Part shown: piece after piece, positions 9,550-17,439 of the stretch
Numbering within the stretch: the first letter of the stretch is position 1
Layout: the number at the start of each line of letters is the position of its first letter
Source of the DNA: Chrysomallon squamiferum
Taxonomy: Eukaryota > Mollusca > Gastropoda > Neomphalida > Peltospiridae
Direction: 5' to 3'
Length of the DNA: 17,500 nucleotides
Assembly: GCA_012295275.1 (NCBI GenBank)
Contig: CM022674.1
Location: 4,661,436 to 4,678,935 of the forward strand
Translations under genes and position numbers: made by a program
The notes under the pieces: model-generated
What the model saw: only the letters and a program-made list of their open reading frames with translations
Told to the model about the DNA's origin: nothing
Database searches by the model: none

Positions 9550-9720
9550 AATCAACAGAAGCCAAGTTCAATCTGAAGGACAAATTCTTGCTGGATACAT
9601 GTACTATCAAGGCTAACCCTAAACTGAATCTGTTTTATGAACACCTCTCACTGCCCACCCATCTGATGGAAAACCAGGGACTTGGGTAGAGTGAAACCAA
9701 TGATGGAGTAACCATTACAA
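9550..9720 (+). pseudogene. Calsyntenin-like exon, copy A, with premature stop
   Basis: A 171-nt exon with acceptor CCCCCACAG and donor gtaaat, phase 1 in and out. It encodes LLDTCTIKANPKLNL, then EHLSLPTHLMENQGL, then SETNDGVTIT. The order DTC...hEhLxLP...GLEWSxxNDGxTxT is that of the calsyntenin membrane-proximal region. In this copy the two codons after QGL read GGG TAG (stop at 9687-9689) where copy B has GAG TGG (Glu-Trp). The exon therefore cannot be part of a full-length product. Otherwise copies A and B differ at only a handful of positions, and both splice sites remain good. Confidence 0.8.
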
Positions 9721-10549
9721 GTAAATGATCCAACTCTTACTTCAGGTTGTGACATAAACTAAAATACAAAATATTTATTTGTCTCAAGTAGGGAGAAAGA
9801 TTAAACTGCCTCTTGGTAATCAGAGCAAATATTTAGTCTGCTGATTTCAGAAAATGGAAAATGAACAATAATATTCATTTGTTAATCACTAAGATACCAA
9901 AAAGAAATAATGAAAACAAAATTGTGTAAATGAAGATTAACTTCTTCACTAGTTCTTAATAAAATCAAAATAATAACTAGCTGAACATTAAATTGTGAAA
10001 TCTGTTAATAAATATATTATGATTTTTATTTACAACATGAAGCTTTTAAATTCAGTTAAGTCAAATTAAGAACTGAATAAATTAGAGTAAAAACATTAGA
10101 CCAACTACAAAATCAGTATAAAACATTAAGAATAAAAATTATAAAATGTGACATAAATATACCTATTAAAATATAAAAATTGGCTTTGATAAGTGAAAAT
10201 CATGGTGCTGTTTACAAATGAACAAACCAAATGTATATCAAAAACTAAACTCATGCTCTCTGCTTCATGCCGGGCCAGTTTAGAAGTGATAATAAACAGT
10301 TTGTCATTGCCAAGTTTCCTTTGAAAATGTGCCAAAACAAAGACTTTTAGTGAAATATATAAAAATGACAATGAGAAATCAGATAAAATGTATGTGATTT
10401 TCTTTTTATATACATGACTGTAAACTTATTTGTGTATTTTCTATAACTTGTTTTAGTCTTTTGCATAAGTTCTATTGAAAAAAAAAACCTAATCTGTATA
10501 ATGTTGAATCACACTTTATTGACAATGTTATTCGTTTACTTTTAATATT
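9721..10549. other. AT-rich noncoding, duplicated at 14158-14892
   Basis: No gene seen on either strand. The segment up to 10217 is nearly identical to the copy B segment; 10218-10549 is present only in copy A. The short - strand frame at 10126-10371 has no recognisable domain. Confidence 0.6.
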
Positions 10550-11085
10550 TATAAATTTAACACCAGTTAACTGTCACCATAAGAATGTGTTGAATTTGTA
10601 TTTTATTAAATAAATACTGGCATATTTTAGAAATAGAAAATGATGTTCATATTACAATTTCATAAATACAAAAAATTGTTATCAGACTGATTTCATTTTT
10701 GAAAAAAACAACAACAAAAAAATCAAACAAAGGAAGTACATTGGTTCTGTTTGATATTTAAAACAGAACTGTGGACAAATATGATTTGCTTATCAATTTA
10801 ATCACTTTTTTATTTCACAGTATTTTCAGCAACTGTATTGAAATTACAAGAAATTTAAAACTGATTGCAAACATCCCAAAGACATGATGAATATTCATAC
10901 AACTTGGCAATGATGTTGTTATTCTGTTTCATTTGGAGAACTAAAACTACCTCCAATTTGTTTTTTCTTTTAACAAATCTAAAAGTATTTATTACCTTTC
11001 TTATTTTCTTTATTTGAACGAGATTTAATATTTGATTTTACCAGTATTAATTAGTATTTTGCTTGTTAATTCATTTATTATTTAT
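10550..11085 (+). repeat. 536-bp tandem repeat, unit 1
   Basis: Starts tataaatttaacaccagtta and runs to about 11077 before an A/T joint. It matches the next unit at about 90-95 percent with small indels. No coding frame, no terminal inverted repeat and no family identification. Confidence 0.9.
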
Positions 11086-11622
11086 TATAAATTTAACACC
11101 AATTAACTGTCACCATAAGAATGTGTTTAATTTTTATTTTATTAAATTAATACTGGCATATTTTAGAAATAGAAAATAACCTGTCAATGATGTTCAGATT
11201 ACAATTTCATAAATACAAAATATTGTTATCAGACTGATTTCATTTTTGAGAAAAAAAACAACAAAAAATCAAACAAAGGAAGTACATTGATTCCATTTGT
11301 CATTTAAAACAGAACTCTGGACAAGTATGATTTGCTTATCAATTTAATCACTTTTTTATTTCACAGTATTTTCAGCAACTGTATTGAAATTTCAAGCAAT
11401 TAAAAACTGATTGCAAACATCCCAAAGACATGATGAATATTCATACAATTTGGCAATGATGTTGTTATTCTGTTTCATTTGGAGAACTAAAACTACCTCC
11501 AATTTGTTTTTGTTTTTAACAAATCTAAAGTATTTATTACCTTTAAAATTTTATTTATTTGAATGAGATTTAATATTTGATTCTTCCAGTATTAATTAGT
11601 ATTTTGCTTGTCAATACATTTA
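11086..11622 (+). repeat. 536-bp tandem repeat, unit 2
   Basis: Second unit, directly adjoining the first at an offset of 536 bp. Differences include an extra 11-base stretch near 11180 and changes in the A runs near 11250. Confidence 0.9.
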
Positions 11623-12530
11623 GGGTTTTTTTAGGGTTTTTTTTTCTTATTATTTTTTTATTAGTCAGTTTTAATCTATTACTTTATTTAATTTTTTCTG
11701 AATACTTTTTAACAAACCTGTTATATCACTTTTTCTTGACAAATAATAACAGTAAATAAGGCAGTAGTTTTATGATTACATTACCATCATCAAAAGTAGA
11801 TATTTTATACAAGCTAGATATTAGAACAAGAACCCACCGAAAAGTCAGTTTTTAACAATAGTTTTTTATTGTTGTTATTTACAGTTTTGGTAGTTGTTTT
11901 TTTTTGTTGATATTATCACTTCTCTTCTGGCCCGTGTTGTAAAGTGTGTGTGGTGTCACAGGAAGGAAATTATAAGTCTGTTGTATATATTGTCTTCCTG
12001 TCAATAAAGCTTACCACACTAATATTGTGTTTTTGTTGTTCTTCCTGCTGCTGCTATTTCTTAAACTTGTACATGCCTGATAAGATTTTAGCATTTAAAC
12101 AGATTTGAATGATCATGATAAATTAATTTTAAAATGTGTAGATATGGCTAATTCAAGTATATTTTTGAAAGTGGGGAGTTTTTTTTTTTCGTTCCTTGAT
12201 ATTATTTTGAAAGAAGATACCATAGTGACCTCCCTTATCAATTTATATACTTTGTTTTATATGAGGTTTTGCAGTAAATTGTATTAATATATTGGTATTT
12301 AATTTTAAAAAGCATTGAATAAAAAGTATTAAATTTTCTTGTGATAAATTGTAATTTAATTTGGCTTGATCGATGTGTTACTGTATCCAATTTTAGGTTA
12401 ATTTCTGACTAAATGTGAATTACTATGTCTTTACTGAAATAAAATAAATTAGTATCATATTGGCATTTCCTGAAAGTGCGTATTGAACGCTGTTCTCAAT
12501 GACGGCAAACTCATATTTATGTTAAACATT
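11623..12530. other. AT-rich noncoding, with a stem-loop and a + strand AATAAA
   Basis: No coding exon is supportable. It contains the stem-loop at 11948-12019. From about 12200 it becomes homologous to copy B (gacctccctta at about 12230 against tacctccctta near 15017). The far end (12361-12530) lies downstream of the CARD gene's copy A polyadenylation signal. Confidence 0.55.
11948..12019 (+). other. Stem-loop enclosing a polyadenylation-type AATAAA
   Basis: GTGTGGT (11948-11954) pairs with ACCACAC (12013-12019). Inside it ACAGGAAG (11958-11965) pairs with CTTCCTGT (11994-12001). AATAAA lies at 12003-12008 between the two 3' arms. This looks like the 3' end of a transcript or of a short interspersed element on the + strand, but no upstream gene is seen. 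Confidence 0.4.
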
Positions 12531-12536
12531 TTTATT
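12531..12536 (-). terminator. Polyadenylation signal AATAAA, CARD gene tail A
   Basis: Minus-strand AATAAA, 64-69 bases beyond the frame-0 stop of terminal exon A (12600-12602). Distance and orientation fit a 3' end for the - strand transcript. Confidence 0.5.
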
Positions 12537-12668
12537 GGATACAAAAATATCAAATTTAATGATAATTAAAAACAAAAATAGTGGCATGTCAATGAGTAGT
12601 CAGTGTTTAGCAGCCTTTTCATTATTGAGTAATACTGAGTCTTCATTCTCCTCCTTTGCACTTTCCTT
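12537..12668 (-). CDS. CARD gene terminal exon, copy A
   Basis: A strong acceptor (TTTATTTATTTTCAG) precedes AAGGAAAGTG, and the same acceptor and first bases are kept in copy B at 15563. In its own longest frame the exon reads KESAKEENED then LLNNEKAAKH and stops at 12600-12602. Joined from exon 2 (16398, phase 1) its first two bases AA would complete a TAA. Joined from the acidic exon at 13048-13129 (phase 2) its first base would complete a TGA. So its main coding role may be to supply the stop and 3' UTR. An AATAAA follows at 12536-12531. It is called an exon from splice signals and duplication, not from protein similarity. Confidence 0.5.
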
Positions 12669-13047
12669 CTGAAAATAAATAAATAAAGTAACATAAGTAA
12701 ACTATTAGTAGGATTAAATGAAGGTAATGAGCTAAAACAATGCTTCTGATGATATCAGGATCTCGAATACTGGCATAAATGTACATGTATAGAGACCGAC
12801 AAGCAGAAAAATACAGAGGCAATGCAAAAAGAAGACGACAGATAGCCAGTTAAGAGATAATTATGAGACGGTCAACTAAAAATACAGACAGAGGGATGGC
12901 TAATGAAATAGAAATAAAGAAAAACACATTGATCGAATGAAAGATAGAGAGCCAGAAAGACAGACGAAGCTACATGGAGATAAAAAGGAGATAATGAGAT
13001 GTACCGATACGACAATTTAAGTACACACAACTGATAGTGAAACCTAC

Positions 13048-13129
13048 CAATCTGAGCACAAATCCATATTATCATCGTCATCGTAATTCTGTTGCTGATC
13101 AGTAGTAACACTTTCATTACTTTCATCAC
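13048..13129 (-). CDS. CARD gene acidic tail exon 2 (alpha2)
   Basis: Acceptor TTTTTTTGTGGCTGCAG, donor GATTG|GTAGGT, 82 nt, phase 1 in and phase 2 out. It encodes DESNESVTTDQQQNYDDDD followed by NMDLCSD, an acidic, disordered-looking tail. The entry phase equals the exit phase of the exon at 13570-13665, so the two join without a shift (Gly at the junction). Unspliced, the frame would end one residue later (TGG TAG). It is a tandem duplicate of the 13570-13665 exon: the flanking intron shares TACTTAAAtTGTCGTATCGG-type sequence. No known domain; function unknown. Confidence 0.5.
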
Positions 13130-13170
13130 CTGCAGCCACAAAAAAATAAACAAATAAACAAGCAAACAAA

Positions 13171-13201
<31 letters not shown>

Positions 13202-13569
13202 TAATGCACAAAATAAAAAAAAATTATTAGTAAAAACAAAAATAAAAATAGCAGCCAAGTTAGAAACATATTGAAAAAGAGACAGAAAACAGGTAGAAAT
13301 GAAGTTTAGACCAGTCTGAAAGTGGAGAATGAAAGAAGAAAGAAACAGTCAGACTAACAGAAAGACACAAATCCTTTGAGAGAAAAAACTAGATTAGGGT
13401 ATGAAATTATTTTATCATAAACAAATTAATCATCGTACAGAAAAATTTAGATGGATAGAATATGAAAGACAGACAAAGTGCATGGGTGGAAACATAGACA
13501 CAGATAATGAGATACACCGATACGACAGTTTAAGTATGAGAGAGACAAAGAAACACTATTAAAACCCAC
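13130..13569. other. Intron between the acidic exons, microsatellite-bearing
   Basis: Contains (AAAT)n and (AAT)n simple sequence at 13158-13204 and the duplicated block 13250-13380 (against 16108-16250). No exon is visible. Confidence 0.5.
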
Positions 13570-13665
13570 CGTTTCCGTTGTCGTCACAGTCGTTATCTGC
13601 CTCAGAAACGTCTTGGTTTTGTTGCACATCAGCAGCAACGTTTTGATCTGCTTCAACACTCAGAG
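13570..13665 (-). CDS. CARD gene acidic tail exon 1 (alpha1)
   Basis: Acceptor ATTCATTTCTAG, donor AAACG|GTGGGT, 96 nt, symmetric phase 1-1, so it can be included or skipped without changing frame. Entered from exon 2 it reads SLSVEADQNVAADV, QQNQDVSEAD, NDCDDNGN: acidic, Gln/Asn/Asp-rich, no known domain, similar in character and length to 13048-13129. With exons 1 and 2 and the second acidic exon it would give a protein of about 159 residues. The assignment rests on splice sites and phase, so it is plausible but unproven. Confidence 0.5.
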
Positions 13666-13986
13666 CTAGAAATGAATACAAAAAATGATTAGTAATAAGA
13701 GAAAAAAAAAAAAAAATTATCACGGAGAAATTAATCATTGCTCGGAAATATTAGCAATAATAATAATAATAATAATAAAAACAACAACAACAAACAAAAA
13801 AAACAACAACAACAACTATAACAGTGTGTCTAAAACAATAACAGTGTGTCTAGAAATAATATTTCAGTTAATTTATTAAGCCTCAGTAGACCTACTTTAT
13901 GATACTTTACTTATTGGTTTTATTTCTCTCTATCTGCCAGTGAACCTTACTATATGACCTCATCACTGTTGTTTTCTCCACCACAG
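13666..13986. other. Intron sequence, end of copy A and start of copy B
   Basis: Holds an A-run at 13708-13716 and AAT/AAC microsatellites at 13757-13818. The duplication junction lies at 13906/13907. No exon is visible. Confidence 0.5.
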
Positions 13987-14157
13987 AATCAACAGAAGCC
14001 AAGTTCAATCTGAAGGACAATTTCTTGCTGGATACATGTACTATCAAGGCTAACCCTAAACTGAATCTGTTTTATAAGCACCTCTCACTGCCCACACATC
14101 TGATGGAAAACCAGGGACTTGAGTGGAGTGAAACCAATGATGGAGTAACCATTACAA
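13987..14157 (+). CDS. Calsyntenin-like exon, copy B, open reading frame
   Basis: Same 171-nt exon as 9550-9720, with acceptor TTTTCTCCACCACAG and donor gtaaat, phase 1-1. The frame is open: STEAKFNLKD, LLDTCTIKANPKL, KHLSLPTHLMENQGLEWSE, TNDGVTIT. The Glu-Trp at 14121-14126 is what the family has and what copy A lost. Only about five bases differ from copy A. Because both copies share acceptor phase, a transcript could use one or the other. No further calsyntenin exon (remaining extracellular part, membrane segment, acidic cytoplasmic tail) is found downstream in the window, so this is probably a stranded fragment. Confidence 0.75.
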
Positions 14158-15111
14158 GTAAATGATCCAACTCTTACTTTGAATATTTCTTATTACTTTA
14201 ACTATTTAAACCATTACACACAGATGATCTTACTCTTTTACACAGTAAGCCTGATAACAGTTATTATTCTGATATACATGTTTTAGTCACATTTCTTGTG
14301 AGTTTTATTATTCCTTGTATTTATAGTATCAATTTTTATATTATTATTATTTTTTTTTTTTTTTTAAATATGTCTGAGCACTTGCAAACAACATCTTAAG
14401 GTTGTGACATAAACTAAATTACAAAATATTTATTTGTCTCAATTAGGGAGAAAGATTAAACTGCCTCTTGGTAATCTGAGCAAATATTTAGTCTGCTGAT
14501 TTCAGAAAATGGAAAATGAACAATAATATTCATTTGATAATCACTAAGATACCAAAAAGAAATAATTTAAAAAAATTGTGTAAATGAAGATTAACTTGTT
14601 GAGTAGTTCTTAATAAAATAAAAATAATAACTAGCTGAACATTAAATTGTGAAATCTGTTAATAAATATATTATGATTTTTATTTACAACATGAAGCTTT
14701 TAAATTCAGTTAAGTCAAATTAAGAACTGAATAATGTAGAAATACAAAGATTATAAATTAGAGTAAAAACATTAGACGAACTAAAAAATCAGTATAAAAC
14801 ATTAAGAATAAAAATTATAAAATGTGACATAAATATACCTATTAAAACAAAAAATTGGCCGTGATAAGTGAAAATCATGGTGCTCTTTACAACAGAATCT
14901 ACTGTTTTAATGTTATTAATTGCAGTTAATATTTATTTTTTATTACTATTATGATTCATCTTTTTTTCTCTTTTTTCGTAGTGTTGTTCATGACAATCAT
15001 TTTGAAAGATACATAGTTACCTCCCTTACCAAATTCTAATAATTTCATGAATTATATATACATTTTTACAGAACATTGTAAAGCATTAATATTTTCACAT
15101 TTAATTAGATA

Positions 15112-15147
<36 letters not shown>

Positions 15148-15498
15148 TAAAATAAAAATTTCTGGTAATAAATAGTCATTTGATTTGGCTTTATCGATGT
15201 TTTGCTGTAGCCATCGGCAGTTTAATTTCCGATTTAACTGAACCTATAATTACTATGTCTGTATTGAAATAAACATTTGAAAATATAAAAGTATGTAAAT
15301 GTACCCTTCTTCTTATTATTATTATTAGTAGTAGCAGTAGTAGTAGTAGTAGTAGTAATAGAAGTATATTGACATTTTCAGTTTTCGGCACTTGTTTATC
15401 GTCCTTGACCTTCGCAGTTATCACTCCTGGAACGTGATCCGTATTGAATGTTGTTATCAGTGATGACAAATTTTAATTTCATATTTATATATAAAAAA
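14158..15498. other. AT-rich noncoding between calsyntenin-like exon B and CARD tail B
   Basis: Includes the block matching 9744-10217 and then the block matching 12200-12500, with T-run (14351-14365), (AAT)n (about 15112-15147) and AGT-type (about 15323-15360) simple sequence. A - strand frame starting at 15469 (MSSLITTFNTDHVPG...) lies beyond the tail B polyadenylation signal and has no recognised domain. Confidence 0.55.
15112..15147 (+). repeat. (AAT)n microsatellite
   Basis: About 12 AAT units; absent from the corresponding place in copy A. Confidence 0.9.
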
Positions 15499-15504
15499 TT
15501 TATT
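15499..15504 (-). terminator. Polyadenylation signal AATAAA, CARD gene tail B
   Basis: Minus-strand AATAAA about 42 bases beyond the stop of terminal exon B. Confidence 0.5.
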
Positions 15505-15563
15505 AGCTATAAAAACAAAAAATAAAAAGAATAAAGCTTGGCGATTTATTCCACATGTTCCTT
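15505..15563 (-). CDS. CARD gene terminal exon, copy B
   Basis: Acceptor ATTTATTTTCAG identical to copy A, followed by AAGGAACATGTGGAATAA. In its own frame it encodes KEHVE and stops at 15546-15548. Spliced from exon 2 (which ends in phase 1 with T) its first two bases AA create TAA at once, giving a CARD-only product of about 100 residues. It is the nearest intact acceptor downstream of exon 2 that I can pair with an AATAAA. The exon body has diverged from copy A while acceptor and first four bases (AAGG) are unchanged. Confidence 0.5.
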
Positions 15564-15870
15564 CTGAAAATAAATAAAAGTAAAATAAGTAAATTATTAG
15601 TTGGCTTAAATGAAGGGGTAATGAGTTAGAACAATGCTTCTGGTGAGATCAGGATGTTGAATAGAACCATAAATGTCCATACAGACAGACCGACAAACCG
15701 ACAAACCGAGAAACAGAAAAATATAGAGACAATGTGAAAAGAAGAAAACAAACAGGCAGTTAAGCGAGTGTTATGAGACGGTCAGTTAGACAATCGCAGA
15801 GAGAGAGAGATGTAGCTAATGAAACAGAGATAAATAAATTTATATACACACTGACGGAATGGACGATATA

Positions 15871-15915
15871 TAGATGGATAGATGGATAGATAGATAGATA
15901 GATAGACAGGCAGGC
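15871..15915 (+). repeat. (GATA)n/(GATG)n and CAGG microsatellite
   Basis: Imperfect GATG/GATA tetranucleotides ending in aggcaggcag; lies in the intron of the CARD gene. Confidence 0.9.
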
Positions 15916-15990
15916 AGACAGCTAGATAAAAAGAATGAACAGAAAGACACACGAAGGTACATGGAGGAAAATACTGATAGTAAAACCTTC

Positions 15991-16034
15991 CAATTTTGGC
16001 ACGATCTCTTTTCATCGACTTCATCGTTTTCACG
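15991..16034 (-). pseudogene. Decayed acidic exon of copy B
   Basis: Aligns with exon 13048-13129. The shared 3' part reads ENDEVDEKRSCQNW where copy A has the NYDDDDN...LCSDW stretch. The 5' half of the exon with its CTGCAG acceptor is missing, and the donor GTAGGT has become GAAGGT. With both splice sites lost it is unlikely to be used, which is why tail B would run straight to the terminal exon at 15563. Confidence 0.5.
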
Positions 16035-16397
16035 GGGAAAAAAAAAAGATAAAAACAAAACCAAAATTACAATATAAGCAATAAAAAAAAAACCCCAAAA
16101 AACCCAGCTGCCAACTTAGAATCATAATCAAAAAGAGCCACCAAACAGGTAGAAATCGAGTAACCAGTGGGACGGACGTTCGGACAAGTCTGAAAGTGGA
16201 GAGTGAAAGAAGAAAGAAACAGGCAGACTACTGGATGCACGCAAATCCTAACAGAGTGAACTCGAATAGTTGATGAAAATATTACATTCGCAGTTTTAAA
16301 GTAGTAGTGGTAGTAGTCGTAGTAGTAATACCGCTGTCTAAAAATAACACTTCAGTTCCTTTATGAAGCCTCTATAGACCTACGTTGTGATACTCAC

Positions 16398-16563
16398 AAG
16401 GTATCAATGAGTTTTCTTTTGCCTTCTCTTCTTTAAGTATATTTACGGCAGTTTTCTCATCGGCTTTTTCCAAGGAAGAACAAAACACGTCGAATGCTCT
16501 ATCGCCTTTTCGAGGTAAAATGTCAAGAAGAGATCCTAACTTTTTATGCCGCGTGGGTTCCGC
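16398..16563 (-). CDS. CARD protein exon 2 (CARD helices 4-6)
   Basis: Acceptor AAAATGACAG, strong donor CTT|GTGAGT, 166 nt, phase 0 in and 1 out. It reads AEPTRHKKLG, SLLDILPRKGDRAFDVFCSS, LEKADEKTAVNIL, then KEEKAKENSLIP. The string LLDILPRKGxRAFDxF is the signature of the second half of CARDs such as those of CRADD/RAIDD and caspase-2 (LLxxLPxRGPxAFDxF). CARDs assemble by homotypic contacts in apoptotic or inflammatory complexes. With exon 1 it makes one complete CARD with no break. What follows (charged Lys/Glu linker) gives no sign of a caspase, death or NACHT domain in this window. The duplication breakpoint at 16394 sits inside its donor. Confidence 0.85.
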
Positions 16564-17287
16564 CTGTCATTTTGATTTAAAAAAAATAATAATAATAATA
16601 ATACGAATAATAACAACAGCAACAACAATATTAACAAAAATAACAGCAACAACAATAATAATAAAACCAGTAACAATAACAACAACAACAACAACAATAA
16701 ATAAATAAATAATGAAATAATGAAATAATGAAATAAATACATTTTTAGGTTATGTTTATATTTTCATTAAACAGATACTATTTGCCACAGGACATAAGTT
16801 TGTGAATGAGGATTCAGATATTAGTTTTTCATTATAAACAGCTTAGCCAAATAGAAAATCATAATTATATGCATCGACACTGTATCTAAATGCTTTTGAT
16901 ATTGTGAGGACATTTATGAAATCGAGAAGGATGAGACAAAATAAACAAAACTTTCAAATTTGTACAAACTACGTTTGAATATTTGATAGGCGTTTATTCT
17001 ATATCTATTTAATATATATATATTTGTCTTATTTGCTACTTAAATTAAATGTAATTGGCTATGATATGTTTATGCATGTGTATAATCAAAGGTAAATAAC
17101 AGAAGACATCATTTAAGATCTGGGTAAAAACTTCCAGGTTTGGCAAATAAGCTGAAATAATTAGGCACCTTCAATTTCCATTTGCCAGTTGTTGTTTTTT
17201 TTTGTTTTTTTTTCCAGTGTGAATATATATTAAGTGTATGTATAAGGATGTGTGTCTAAGCATGTGTAAAGATGCAATTTGCTTTAC
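16564..17287 (-). other. CARD gene intron 1
   Basis: A GT (17287-17286, gtaaag) to AG (16565-16564, atgacag) intron of 724 bp. It carries AAT/AAC simple sequence at 16587-16735 (- strand reading frames there are artefacts of the repeat). No other exon is visible. Confidence 0.75.
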
Positions 17288-17422
17288 CTCGATATGTTCT
17301 TTATTTGCTTCACTTATTACCTCTTCGGAAAGAAGGTAATCGAGTATTGTTTGTACATCGGTAATATTATCGAGAAGTCTTACACGATTTCTTATGAGTA
17401 AACGTTTGTGTCTGGAATCCAT
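17288..17422 (-). CDS. CARD protein exon 1 (N-terminal, CARD helices 1-3)
   Basis: Starts MDSRHKRLLIRNRVRLLDNI and continues DVQTILDYLLSEEVISEANK to HIE, 45 codons, donor GAG|gtaaag in phase 0. The (R/K)xxLxxNRVxL start and the YLLSEEVIS second helix are typical of N-terminal CARDs (caspase-2, caspase-9, CRADD). The start codon is chosen because it sits where such CARDs begin and because an AG after a 13-base pyrimidine run lies only two bases upstream of the ATG. The coding part therefore starts immediately after a splice acceptor (17426-17425). No symbol is given because the family member cannot be decided: the CARD could belong to a CRADD-like adaptor, a CARD-only decoy, or a gene with other domains not seen here. 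Confidence 0.85.
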
Positions 17423-17439
17423 TTCTAAAAAAAAAAAAA
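17423..17439 (-). promoter_or_regulatory. Splice acceptor two bases upstream of the CARD start codon
   Basis: On the - strand T13 (17439-17427) is followed by AG (17426-17425), AA, then ATG at 17422. This fits a 5' UTR intron or a spliced-leader acceptor. It also argues against coding sequence upstream in this exon. Confidence 0.6.

Larger units (their letters stand above)
9473..13906. repeat. Tandem segmental duplication, copy A (about 4.4 kb)
   Basis: Matches copy B (13907-16394) in the same order and orientation. Block 1 is 9473-9742 to 13907-14179. Block 2 is 9744-10217 to 14399-14892. Block 3 is about 12200-12500 to 14992-15270 (interrupted), then 12660-12985 to 15555-15970, 13250-13380 to 16108-16250, and 13850-13906 to 16337-16394. 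Copy A contains about 2 kb (10218 to about 12195) with no counterpart in B. Copy B contains about 220 bp (14180-14398) absent from A. Blocks 1 and 2 look about 95 percent identical by eye; block 3 is nearer 80-85 percent. Confidence 0.88.
13907..16394. repeat. Tandem segmental duplication, copy B (about 2.5 kb)
   Basis: Second copy of the 9473-13906 unit. Its left edge directly abuts the end of copy A. Its right edge (gatact, 16389-16394) falls within the 5' splice site of CARD exon 2. Because of this, copy A carries no copy of the CARD exons. It lacks about 2 kb and the 536-bp repeats found in copy A, and it also lacks recognisable counterparts of the acidic exon at 13570. Confidence 0.88.

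Noticed and set aside
12872-13258. 128-residue - strand frame
   Set aside because: It runs through intron and microsatellite sequence; only the part in a different frame (13048-13129) has splice sites and matching phase.
13750-13820. Possible CRISPR-like or satellite array
   Set aside because: The repeated units are plain AAT/AAC microsatellites without spacers, in an animal-type genome.
15191-15469. Minus-strand frame starting MSSLITTF
   Set aside because: Its middle is a poly-Leu translation of a microsatellite and it lies beyond a polyadenylation signal; the homologous copy A sequence does not keep the frame.
9473-16394. Haplotype duplication or assembly error as the cause of the two copies
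   Set aside because: Divergence, unique 2-kb and 220-bp segments and a degraded exon in one copy point to an old duplication, though long reads would settle it.
16536-16742. Poly-Leu - strand frame next to CARD exon 2
   Set aside because: Simple-repeat translation within intron 1.
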